Source: Bacillota bacterium
Lineage (GTDB): Bacteria; Bacillota; Bacilli; Paenibacillales; Paenibacillaceae
Assembly: GCA_023391635.1 (NCBI GenBank)
Contig: JAEWAQ010000012.1
Span: 1 to 64,000, forward strand
DNA length: 64,000 nucleotides
Direction of reading: 5' to 3'
The position numbers were made by a program, and so were the translations under genes. The notes beneath the pieces were generated by a model that saw only the letters and a program-made list of their open reading frames with translations, was not told the origin of the DNA and ran no database searches. Below, in pieces: positions 9,317 to 16,441 of this stretch (position 1 is the stretch's first letter; each line of letters begins with the position of its first letter).

Positions 9317-10459
9317 TCAATTCGTCGTCCGGTAAGGAAGAATGAGATGCAGGTGATGCTCGTGATCCCGCGGCCGGATAATGATCGGGCTCATCGCGCC
9401 CGTGAATCCGATGAACAGCTGTTCGCTGTCGATGACTTTCAGCGCATCCAGCATGAATTTGGAGTTAAAGGCGATCCGCAGCGGTTCCCCCCGCAGCTCC
9501 ACCGTTTCCAATTGTTCGGTTACACGCCCGATTTCGGAAGAACTGGATGAAATTTCGATACTTTTACCATCTTCGAGCGTCGCGAGGCGAACGATGTTCG
9601 TTTTTTCTTCCCTCGACAGCAAGTAAGCGCGGTCGATCGCTTCTCCGAGCTGCCGCGTGTTCAGAATCAGTTCTGTTTTGAACGTCTCCGGAATAATCTT
9701 GGAAGTATCGGGATACGTACCGTCGAGCATGCGGGAGTAGAACAGGACGTTGTCGAGCTTGAACAGCACCTGGTTGTCCGCGACGACGATGTCGACCATC
9801 GCATTCTGGTCTGGAATGAGCTTGGCCAATTCGGACATCGTCTTGCCCGACACGACGATGCCGGAGAAGCGCATATCCATGGAATCGATCGTAACAGCGC
9901 TCTTGGCGAGCCGGTGCCTGTCCGTCGCGACGAACTTGAACAAGCCTTGCTCGAGACTCCATAGTATGCCTGTCAGAATCGGTGAAGATTCGTTGACAGA
10001 TACGGAGAATACCGTCTGACGAATCATGTCGCGGAGTTGATCTCCGGGTATGGTAATCATTTCATCTTCGGAGATCGACGGCAATACCGGGAATTCCTCC
10101 GGATCGAGACCTGCAAGCTGGATGTCGGTGGAGCCGGAGCGGATCATCGTCTGGAAGCGGTCGCCGACTTCGATTTGGACTTGTTCGTGCGGCAGCTTCT
10201 TGACCATCTCGACGAGAAATTTGGCGGGAAGCACGACGCTGCCCGTCCGCTCGATTTGCGCGATCGTTTTATCGGGTGTTGCAAGCGGAACAAAGCTTTG
10301 GATGGAAATATCCGTATCACTCGCCGTGAAGGTAATGCCTGCGTAAGTCGCATCGATCTTGATTCCGCTGAGAATCGGGATCGTCGTACGAGCTGCCACC
10401 GCCTTGGATACTTGTTGGACAGCTTCGTTCAGCTCATGACGCGTAATCGTTAATTTCAA
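9317..10459 (-). CDS. dnaN: DNA polymerase III sliding clamp (beta subunit)
   Basis: 380 residues. Ring-shaped processivity clamp that holds replicative polymerases and mismatch-repair proteins on DNA. The start MKLTITRHELNEAVQQVSKA is a TTG codon with GAGGTGA 5 bases upstream; RTTIPILSGI and the C-terminal LHLILPYRTTN match the family. Three clamp domains of about 125 residues each are implied by length. It lies downstream of dnaA on the same strand, separated by the unwinding part of oriC and a dispersed repeat copy, so it probably has its own promoter. Confidence 0.97.
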   Translation of the reverse strand: MKLTITRHELNEAVQQVSKAVAARTTIPILSGIKIDATYAGITFTASDTDISIQSFVPLATPDKTIAQIERTGSVVLPAKFLVEMVKKLPHEQVQIEVGDRFQTMIRSGSTDIQLAGLDPEEFPVLPSISEDEMITIPGDQLRDMIRQTVFSVSVNESSPILTGILWSLEQGLFKFVATDRHRLAKSAVTIDSMDMRFSGIVVSGKTMSELAKLIPDQNAMVDIVVADNQVLFKLDNVLFYSRMLDGTYPDTSKIIPETFKTELILNTRQLGEAIDRAYLLSREEKTNIVRLATLEDGKSIEISSSSSEIGRVTEQLETVELRGEPLRIAFNSKFMLDALKVIDSEQLFIGFTGAMSPIIIRPRDHEHHLHLILPYRTTN

Positions 10460-10479
10460 TGGGGTCACCTCGTAGATCA

Positions 10480-10582
10480 AGTATAAGGGTTAATAGGTTT
10501 CGGCTTGTTATCGTAAAACGTATAGCTTTGGCGTAATTTGTATCATCCGTGACGGACGGCGAAGCCGCTTATTTTTGTATTG
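10480..10582 (+). repeat. Dispersed palindromic repeat, copy A (inside oriC, upstream of dnaN)
   Basis: This copy shares AGTATAAG at its left end, TTATCGTAAAACGTATAG in the middle and GACGGCGAAGCCGCTTATTT at its right end with the copies at 40785 and 46507. It fills the gap between the dnaN start and the AT-rich unwinding region. The right half can fold into an imperfect hairpin. Confidence 0.6.
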
Positions 10583-10692
10583 TATCATGTTTAATTATTT
10601 AAGTCGTAGTAGTAGGTGCGGTGAATATGTGGATAACACGAAAAAAGTCGAAAAGAACGCCTATCCACATGTGCATGAGTTGTGTATAGGCG
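10583..10692. other. oriC unwinding region: AT-rich DNA, DnaA-trios and DnaA boxes
   Basis: Between dnaN and dnaA lies an AT-rich stretch (TTAATTATTTAAG), then three perfect TAG trinucleotides at 10607-10615, a short GC cluster (GTGCGG), then a perfect DnaA box TGTGGATAA at 10628-10636. This order (AT-rich, DnaA-trio, GC cluster, DnaA box) matches the basal unwinding system described for Bacillus. More boxes follow: CTATCCACA at 10661-10669 (one mismatch) and TGTGTATAG at 10681-10689. The strand polarity of the trios relative to the box fits loading of DnaA toward the AT-rich side. Confidence 0.85.
10638..10692 (-). terminator. Probable dnaA terminator overlapping DnaA boxes
   Basis: On the minus strand, just after the dnaA stop, CGCCTATACACA pairs with TGTGGATAGGCG (11 of 12 positions, loop 11 bases; arms at 10681-10692 and 10658-10669). 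It is followed by TTCTTTTCGACTTTTTT. The stem arms are themselves DnaA-box-like, so the same bases may serve termination and initiator binding. Confidence 0.55.
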
Positions 10693-10714
10693 TCTTGGTT
10701 GTTCAAGGGTTATT

Positions 10715-12064
10715 TCAGTTCAAATTTTTGATTTTCTCGGTGAGCGAATGAATGACTTTATAAAGATCCTGATCGATTTTCAGCTGCTTCGAGATCTTAT
10801 CGTGCGCGTGGATGACCGTTGTATGATCGCGGCCGCCGAAGGCGTCGCCAATCTTGGGCAGTGAGAATTCGGTCATCTCGCGTGACAAGTACATGGCGAC
10901 CTGCCTGGGAAAGGCGACGGCCTTCGTTCGTTTGCGGGCTTTGAACTCTTCAAGCCGCAGGCCGTAAAATTCTCCGACGCGCTGCTGGATATCCTGGATC
11001 GTAATGATCCGGTTGCGTCCCGTCGGCAGTATATCCTTGAGCGCTTCGGCGGCCAAGTGGGACGTGATGTCCTGATTGAACATCGAAGAGTAAGCGACGA
11101 CGCGGATCAGCGCGCCTTCGAGCTCGCGGATGTTCGTATCGATCATATTGGCGATGTACATCATCGCTTCGTTCGGAATGTCGAGATTTTCCGCCTTCGC
11201 CTTCTTGCGCAGAATGGCGATGCGGGTCTCCAGATCGGGCGGCTGGATATCCGTAATGAGTCCCCACTCGAACCTGGAGCGAAGCCGCTCTTCAAGGGTC
11301 GGAATTTCCTTGGGCGGTCGGTCGGACGAGATGATGATCTGCTTGTTCTCGCCGTGCAGGGCGTTGAACGTATGGAAGAACTCTTCCTGGGTGCCGTCTT
11401 TGCCTGCCAGGAACTGAATATCGTCGATCAGCAGGACGTCGATGTTGCGATACTTGTTGCGGAAACTTTCGCCGCTGTTGTCGCGGATGGCGTTGATGAA
11501 TTCGTTCGTGAACTTCTCGGAAGAAATATAAAGTACCTTGGTGCCGGGATCGTTCTCCAATATGTAGTGACCGATCGCATGCATGAGGTGCGTCTTGCCG
11601 AGTCCTACGCCGCCATATAAAAAGAAAGGATTATACGCGTTGGCCGGCTGTTCGGCCACGGCCAGCGATGCGGCATGCGCAAATCGGTTGCCGGCACCGA
11701 TGACGAAGGTGTCGAACGTGTATTTCGGGTTTAGCATCGAAGCATTCTCTTCGATGGCGATCGACTTCGTTGCCGCTACTTGCTGAAACGGCACTGGCTG
11801 CTCGGCGGGCCGCGCTTCTTCGACGTCAAATTTCACCGTGACAGGCCGACCGATGGAATCGGCGATCGTCGTTGCGACCAACTTCGTATATCGGGACTCC
11901 AGCCATTCGGCGGTGAAGACGTTCGGCGCCGTGACGACGACGACATCATCACTGAGGAAGGAGGCTTTGGTGGACTTGAACCACGTATCGAAACTAGGCT
12001 TGCTCAACTTGGTCTGGATGACGGAGATTACTTGCTGCCAGAGCTCACCGTTCGCACGATCCAC
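10715..12064 (-). CDS. dnaA: Chromosomal replication initiator DnaA
   Basis: 449 residues. AAA+ ATPase that binds DnaA boxes and opens oriC. Domain I (about 1-85) starts ELWQQVISVIQTKLSKPSFD. The AAA+ domain has Walker A GGVGLGKTHLMHAIG, Walker B VLLIDDIQFLAGKDGTQEEF and the arginine-finger region. Domain IV carries the DNA-binding signature GDAFGGRDHTTVIHAHDKI. The start is a GTG at 12064 with GGAGTGAG upstream. DnaA-box clusters flank the gene on both sides, which is the bipartite Bacillus-type origin layout. Confidence 0.98.
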   Translation of the reverse strand: MDRANGELWQQVISVIQTKLSKPSFDTWFKSTKASFLSDDVVVVTAPNVFTAEWLESRYTKLVATTIADSIGRPVTVKFDVEEARPAEQPVPFQQVAATKSIAIEENASMLNPKYTFDTFVIGAGNRFAHAASLAVAEQPANAYNPFFLYGGVGLGKTHLMHAIGHYILENDPGTKVLYISSEKFTNEFINAIRDNSGESFRNKYRNIDVLLIDDIQFLAGKDGTQEEFFHTFNALHGENKQIIISSDRPPKEIPTLEERLRSRFEWGLITDIQPPDLETRIAILRKKAKAENLDIPNEAMMYIANMIDTNIRELEGALIRVVAYSSMFNQDITSHLAAEALKDILPTGRNRIITIQDIQQRVGEFYGLRLEEFKARKRTKAVAFPRQVAMYLSREMTEFSLPKIGDAFGGRDHTTVIHAHDKISKQLKIDQDLYKVIHSLTEKIKNLN

Positions 12065-12139
12065 AAGAAACTCACTCCTTATTACCTGTTACAGATCGAC
12101 ATAAAGTGATTCAAAGAAGGACAACTACGCATCTGGATG

Positions 12140-12465
12140 AAAGGAAGATGGCAAGTTATCCACATTATTCTCTGAATTCTTTGATGAGTTGTCCATAACA
12201 ATGGGGAATTGTTCACAAAGTTATCCACAGGGTGTTGATATTATTCGGGGAAAAAGATGTTATCCACTGGGGAGAACACGATTAATCATAGCAAAGAAAG
12301 ATGCGGAATTCAACGGATTTTCGGGGCTTATCCTCGGTTTCCATAACTTGTGGAAGCATCTTGTACACACCACAAGATATTGTTGATATTTTGTGTTATT
12401 CGTCGATTGAAGGGGTGTAATGGCAGAAAATCCGCATAAAATTATGCACATGTGAATAAGTTTTT
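12140..12465. other. oriC upstream DnaA-box cluster (dnaA-rpmH gap)
   Basis: The 487-base gap between dnaA and rpmH contains two perfect TTATCCACA boxes (12156-12164, 12221-12229), TTATCCACT (12260-12268), looser matches at 12189 and 12209, and a back-to-back pair TTATGCACA/TGTGAATAA (12442-12459). This is the counterpart of the incA/incB region of Bacillus and is expected to autoregulate dnaA and take part in initiation. The dnaA promoter must lie here, but I could not place it confidently. Confidence 0.85.
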
Positions 12466-12484
12466 GTAAATTACAATCTGTTCA

Positions 12485-12513
12485 TTGACATTTTCCCGCG
12501 GCCGTGTTTTAAT
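12485..12513 (+). promoter_or_regulatory. Sigma-A promoter of rpmH
   Basis: TTGACA (12485-12490), a 17-base spacer, then TTTAAT (12508-12513): 6/6 and 5/6 matches to consensus, ending about 38 bases before the rpmH start. A strong promoter is expected for a ribosomal protein gene. Confidence 0.8.
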
Positions 12514-12551
12514 GGAGGGACCTGAGTTTTGAAGCAAAGGGGTTGAAATAG

Positions 12552-12686
12552 ATGGGTCCGACATTCAAGCCGAACGTAAGCAAGCGCAAGAAAGTTCACG
12601 GTTTTCGTTCGCGGATGAGCACGAAGAACGGCCGTAAAGTATTGAAGGCTCGCCGGCAAAAAGGCCGCAAAGTTTTGACGGCATAA
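12552..12686 (+). CDS. rpmH: Large ribosomal subunit protein bL34
   Basis: 44 residues, MGPTFKPNVSKRKKVHGF at the N-terminus and RRQKGRKVLTA at the end: a very basic bL34 of normal length. It is a structural protein of the 50S subunit. AAAGGGG precedes the ATG. It is the first gene of the rightward arm and is followed by a strong hairpin-T-tract before rnpA, the usual rpmH-rnpA order. Confidence 0.97.
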   Translation: MGPTFKPNVSKRKKVHGFRSRMSTKNGRKVLKARRQKGRKVLTA

Positions 12687-12691
12687 TGACG

Positions 12692-12715
12692 AAGACCACT
12701 GCGGTGGTCTTTTTT
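12692..12715 (+). terminator. Intrinsic terminator after rpmH
   Basis: AAGACCAC and GTGGTCTT form a short stem closed by a four-base loop and followed directly by a T-run. It would end part of the rpmH transcripts before rnpA. Confidence 0.75.
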
Positions 12716-12771
12716 CAATCTGGGCCCGGCCTTAATGGCGTAGTTGGCGGCCGGAATGATGGAGCGTTCCC

Positions 12772-13224
12772 ATGCAGAGGAAGTTAAGGCTGCGGAAGAA
12801 GCAGGATTTTAACAAAGTTTACCGCCACGGGCGTTCGTTCGCGAACGCTCAATTCGTCGTGTACTGGCGAAAGCAGACGGTGCCCGGCTGTTTTCGCCTG
12901 GGCGTATCGGCCAGCGCCAAGCTGGGCGGGGCGGTTGTGCGCAACCGCCTGCGCAGAAGGGTGAAGGAGATCGTGCGGCTGAACGCCGACAAGCTGCAGG
13001 GGGCATACGATCTGATTCTGATCGTGCGTAAGCCTGCTCTGGTGCTATCCTATAAAGAGATGGAAGGCAGCGTGCTTCACGTGCTGCGGAAGGCAGGATT
13101 GTTGAAAGGCGGAACGCCGCTCGCGAACGGTTCGGGGCGCCATGCGGGCAAATCGCGCGTGGGAGGTTCCCGGGCAACTCATCCGGCGAAAGGGCTTCGT
13201 GAGAAGCCGGACAAGCCGGAGTAG
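12772..13224 (+). CDS. rnpA: Ribonuclease P protein component
   Basis: 150 residues. Protein subunit of RNase P, which matures tRNA 5' ends with the catalytic RNA. The start MQRKLRLRKKQDFNKVYRHG and the RNR motif VVRNRLRRRVKEIVR are diagnostic. The core family is about 115 residues; here a basic, Gly/Arg-rich C-terminal extension of roughly 35 residues (from about residue 115) follows, probably disordered. A truncated dispersed repeat and the yidC promoter lie downstream. Confidence 0.96.
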   Translation: MQRKLRLRKKQDFNKVYRHGRSFANAQFVVYWRKQTVPGCFRLGVSASAKLGGAVVRNRLRRRVKEIVRLNADKLQGAYDLILIVRKPALVLSYKEMEGSVLHVLRKAGLLKGGTPLANGSGRHAGKSRVGGSRATHPAKGLREKPDKPE

Positions 13225-13237
13225 ACCATTGGTATTC

Positions 13238-13275
13238 TTTCCTCTATAAGGAGGACAAAGTCGTTTTTACTTGCC
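13238..13275 (+). repeat. Dispersed palindromic repeat, truncated copy G
   Basis: TCCTCTATAAGGAGGACAAA followed by GTCGTTTTTACTTG corresponds to the right end of the dispersed element (compare GACGATGAAGTCGTTATTAC at 46481-46500). Only the terminal ~38 bases are recognisable. Confidence 0.45.
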
Positions 13276-13294
13276 CCTCTTCTTATGGTATAGT
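13266..13294 (+). promoter_or_regulatory. Probable promoter of yidC-jag
   Basis: TTTACT (13266-13271), 17-base spacer, TATAGT (13289-13294). The -10 is a 5/6 match and the -35 a 4/6 match. The -35 falls inside the conserved end of repeat copy G. Confidence 0.5.
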
Positions 13295-13381
13295 GTTCAT
13301 GTAACATGGACGAGGAGTATTTATTTCACATGTTCTGGATTTGCCGTATATGTGTGCGGATACAGAGAGGAGTTAAAGGTT

Positions 13382-14233
13382 TTGTTGTTGCGAAATCGCA
13401 AATTTTGGACCGTGATCGGCGCGATCGGGCTGATGGCGGTGCTGGCGGGCTGCTCGCCGATTACGAATACGAGTACGACTGATCAGATGGCGAGTAGCGG
13501 CTCCTGGTGGACGCGCAACGTCGTTTACTGGTTCTCGCTCATGCTGGATACGTTCGCCGATTGGTTCAACGGAGAGTATGGCATCGCAATCCTGCTGTTG
13601 ACCGTTATCGTGCGGACGATCATTCTGCCGCTCATGCTCAAGCAGTACAAGAATACGAAGGCGATGCAGAAGCTTCAACCGGAGATGAAGCAGATCCGGG
13701 AGAAATACAAGGATGATCCGAAGAAGCAGCAGGAAGAAATGATGAAGCTGTATCAGACGCACCAGGTCAACCCGCTTGCGGGCTGTCTGCCGATGATCGT
13801 CCAGATGCCGATCTTCATCGCGCTGTACAACTCGATTTACATGAACTCCGAGATACGGGACCATACGTTCCTTGGTCTGAAGCTGGGACTTGCACCAAGT
13901 GAAGCGGGACATTGGTACTACTACATCATTCCTGTCATTGCCGCGATCACAACGTTCGTGCAGTCCAAGATGATGTCTTCGCAGCAGCAGATGATGGGAC
14001 CGATGAAAGGTCTCATGATGGTGTTCCCGGTGTTGATCTTCGTCATGGCGATCAACTTTGCCGTCGCGTTGCCGTTGTACTGGATATATAGCAACATCTA
14101 TACAATTGTTCAGAACTATTTCATGTATGTGCGTCGTTCGCCGCAACCTGAGGACAAGCCGGACGATTCTCCTAAGAAGTCCGGAGGCAACAAGTCCCGC
14201 GGGAAAGGCAAGAAGGGGGCCCATGCCAAGTGA
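13382..14233 (+). CDS. yidC: Membrane protein insertase YidC/SpoIIIJ (lipoprotein)
   Basis: 283 residues. Oxa1/YidC-type insertase that inserts membrane proteins with or without Sec; Bacillus SpoIIIJ is also needed for sporulation. A signal peptide with lipobox LAGC (about residues 22-25) is followed by an extracytoplasmic segment. The conserved core has KQYKNTKAMQKLQPEMKQI and NPLAGCLPMIVQMPIF across five membrane segments, and the tail is Lys-rich. The TTG at 13382 has GAGGAG 9 bases upstream; two more TTG codons follow immediately, so the exact start is uncertain by two codons. It overlaps jag by 4 bases. Confidence 0.93.
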   Translation: MLLRNRKFWTVIGAIGLMAVLAGCSPITNTSTTDQMASSGSWWTRNVVYWFSLMLDTFADWFNGEYGIAILLLTVIVRTIILPLMLKQYKNTKAMQKLQPEMKQIREKYKDDPKKQQEEMMKLYQTHQVNPLAGCLPMIVQMPIFIALYNSIYMNSEIRDHTFLGLKLGLAPSEAGHWYYYIIPVIAAITTFVQSKMMSSQQQMMGPMKGLMMVFPVLIFVMAINFAVALPLYWIYSNIYTIVQNYFMYVRRSPQPEDKPDDSPKKSGGNKSRGKGKKGAHAK

Positions 14234-14847
14234 AAAAACTGCAGGTATCCGGTAAATCGGTGGAGGAAGCGGTACGAATCGGTCTTTCCCAATTGGGTGT
14301 CGGGGAAGATCGGGTGAAAGTCGCGGTGTTGGAACAGCCGAGCAAAGGGTTGTTCGGGCTCATCGGAGCCAAAGAAGCGAGAGTGGAACTGGAACTGCTG
14401 CCCGACGGCATTGAAGAAGCGACTGCTTTTCTTCGTGAAGTCGCGGCAGCGATGGGACTGAACGTAACGGTAGATCGTGAAGAAGAAGCGGAAGCCGTTC
14501 GCCTCAACGTGCAAGGCTCGGAACTCGGTCTTTTGATCGGGCGCCGGGGACAAACGCTTGATTCCCTGCAGTACCTCGTCAACATCGTGGCGAATCGCCA
14601 TTCGGAACGCCATCTTCGCATCGTGCTGGATGCCGAGCAGTTCCGCGAACGAAGACGCCATACGCTGGAGGCGCTCGCGGACCGCATGGCCATACGGGTG
14701 ATCAAGACGGGCAAAGAAGTCGTGCTCGAACCGATGACTTCTCAAGAGCGGAAGATCATCCATACCCGGCTGCAAGGGCGTACGGACGTGAATACGTATA
14801 GCCAAGGGAACGAACCGAATCGGCGCATCGTGATCGCGCTCAAGTAA
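14230..14847 (+). CDS. jag: RNA-binding protein Jag/EloR (SpoIIIJ-associated)
   Basis: 205 residues. The domain order is an N-terminal Jag-N domain (VSGKSVEEAVRIGLSQLG), a KH domain with GRRGQTLDSLQYLVN and a C-terminal R3H domain around MTSQERKIIHTRLQG. Jag/EloR proteins bind RNA and control cell elongation in streptococci; in Bacillus the gene is always coupled to spoIIIJ. The GTG start overlaps the yidC stop, indicating translational coupling. Confidence 0.95.
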   Translation: MKKLQVSGKSVEEAVRIGLSQLGVGEDRVKVAVLEQPSKGLFGLIGAKEARVELELLPDGIEEATAFLREVAAAMGLNVTVDREEEAEAVRLNVQGSELGLLIGRRGQTLDSLQYLVNIVANRHSERHLRIVLDAEQFRERRRHTLEALADRMAIRVIKTGKEVVLEPMTSQERKIIHTRLQGRTDVNTYSQGNEPNRRIVIALK

Positions 14848-14856
14848 GCTCGGCGA

Positions 14857-14900
14857 GACAACGCAATGGCTGCCGTATGGCGGACCATTGCGTCTTTTTT
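14857..14900 (+). terminator. Intrinsic terminator after jag
   Basis: ACGCAATGG (14861-14869) pairs perfectly with CCATTGCGT (14885-14893), followed by CTTTTTTG. It separates yidC-jag from mnmE. Confidence 0.85.
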
Positions 14901-14932
14901 GATTTCATGTAGCAGGGAAAGAAGGTTACGAA

Positions 14933-16315
14933 ATGGGAATGGCGGAAGATACGATCGCCGCCGTCGCGACAGCGCTGGGCGAAGGCAGTATTGCCGTCAT
15001 TCGCGTCAGCGGTCCGGACGCGGTGAGCGTGGTCGGCACTTTGTTTCGTTCACGTTCGGATTTGAGTACGGTCGAGTCGCACACGGTGCATTACGGCAAT
15101 ATTGCAGATCCGGTGGATGGCCGCGTTCTGGATGAAGTGTTGGTTACGGTGATGCGCGGGCCGAGGTCGTACACTGCGGAAGACGTGGTTGAAGTGAGTA
15201 CGCATGGCGGTGTCGTGGCGGTCAAATCCGTATTGGAATTGATCTTGCGTAGCGGCGCGAGAATGGCTGAACCCGGCGAATTCACGAAGCGCGCGTTTTT
15301 GAACGGCCGGATCGACTTATCGCAAGCGGAAGCGGTCATCGACCTCATCCGCGCGAAATCCGAACGTGCCTATCAGTTGGCGAGGAAGCAATCGGAAGGC
15401 TCCTTGTCCGAGCAGATCCATCCATTGCGCGAGCAGTTAATTTCGTTGCTTGCGCATGTGGAAGTAAATATCGATTACCCGGAACATGACGTTGCCGAGA
15501 TGACGGCCGGTGAAATTCGCGGCACTTGTCATGAAATACTAATTCAGGTGAACAGGCTGATCTCTACCGCCGATGCAGGCAAGATTTTGCGGGAAGGCGT
15601 CGTCACGGCAATCGTCGGCCGTCCGAATGCGGGCAAGTCGTCGCTGCTTAATGCGCTGGCTCGCGATAATCGGGCGATCGTGACGGATATACCGGGCACG
15701 ACGCGGGATATAGTAGAAGAAACAGTATCGCTTGGCGGCATACCGCTTCGGTTGTTGGATACGGCGGGCATCCGTGAGACGAGCGACGTGGTGGAACGCA
15801 TCGGCGTCGAGCGGTCTCGCAACGCATTGAACGAAGCGGATTTGATCCTGCTCGTGATCAATCATCATGAAGCGTTGCATGAAGACGAGTTGGCTTTGCT
15901 CGATCAGCTGCAGAAGCGGCAGACGATCGTGGTGGTGAACAAGATCGATTTGCCTGCCGCGGCGGATATGTCGGAAGTCGTTCGCGCATATGGCGAAGAT
16001 AGAGTCGTGTACTTGTCCGCCAAGGAAGGAACCGGACTCGATGCGTTGGAGCAGGCTGTTTCCAAGCTTTTCTTCAGCGGATCGTTGGAAGCTTCCGATT
16101 TGACCTATGTCAGTAACGCTCGGCACATCGCAGCTTTGCATCGCGCGCGCATGTCGCTGGAGGATGCGATGCGATCTTCAGATGAAGGGGTACCGATCGA
16201 CTTGATCCAGATCGATCTGTCGAATGCTTGGGAAGCGTTAGGCGAAATATTGGGAGAGGCAGCAGGAGAATCGCTGCTGGACCAGATTTTTTCGAAATTT
16301 TGTTTGGGTAAGTAA
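14933..16315 (+). CDS. mnmE: tRNA modification GTPase MnmE
   Basis: 460 residues. With MnmG it installs the carboxymethylaminomethyl (or aminomethyl) group on wobble uridine 34. The N-terminal domain (DTIAAVATALGEGSIAVIRV) binds a folate. The G domain has G1 GRPNAGKSSLLNAL, G3 DTAGIRET and G4 NKID. The C-terminus ends FCLGK, the C-x-G-K motif with the essential cysteine. GAAAGAAGG precedes the ATG. The stop codon is the first base triplet of a dispersed repeat (copy D), which then fills the gap to mnmG. Confidence 0.97.
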   Translation: MGMAEDTIAAVATALGEGSIAVIRVSGPDAVSVVGTLFRSRSDLSTVESHTVHYGNIADPVDGRVLDEVLVTVMRGPRSYTAEDVVEVSTHGGVVAVKSVLELILRSGARMAEPGEFTKRAFLNGRIDLSQAEAVIDLIRAKSERAYQLARKQSEGSLSEQIHPLREQLISLLAHVEVNIDYPEHDVAEMTAGEIRGTCHEILIQVNRLISTADAGKILREGVVTAIVGRPNAGKSSLLNALARDNRAIVTDIPGTTRDIVEETVSLGGIPLRLLDTAGIRETSDVVERIGVERSRNALNEADLILLVINHHEALHEDELALLDQLQKRQTIVVVNKIDLPAAADMSEVVRAYGEDRVVYLSAKEGTGLDALEQAVSKLFFSGSLEASDLTYVSNARHIAALHRARMSLEDAMRSSDEGVPIDLIQIDLSNAWEALGEILGEAAGESLLDQIFSKFCLGK

Positions 16316-16405
16316 AAACGACTTCGTCGTTCTCTAAACACTGAGAATGTCGTTTTTATCGGAGGTGATTCAGAAAAGCATGGCGAATTTTATACTTTCT
16401 GAATC
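16309..16405 (-). repeat. Dispersed palindromic repeat, copy D (between mnmE and mnmG)
   Basis: Two stem-loops. AAAAACGAC (16314-16322) pairs with GTCGTTTTT (16349-16357), and GATTCAGAAA (16367-16376) pairs with TTTCTGAATC (16396-16405). Read on the minus strand it aligns with the copies at 46452-46602 and 19223-19328. The first stem, flanked by A- and T-runs, could act as a terminator in either direction. Confidence 0.7.
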
Positions 16406-16441
16406 ACTAAATAGTTCGAAGAAAATGAAGGAGGGATTACG

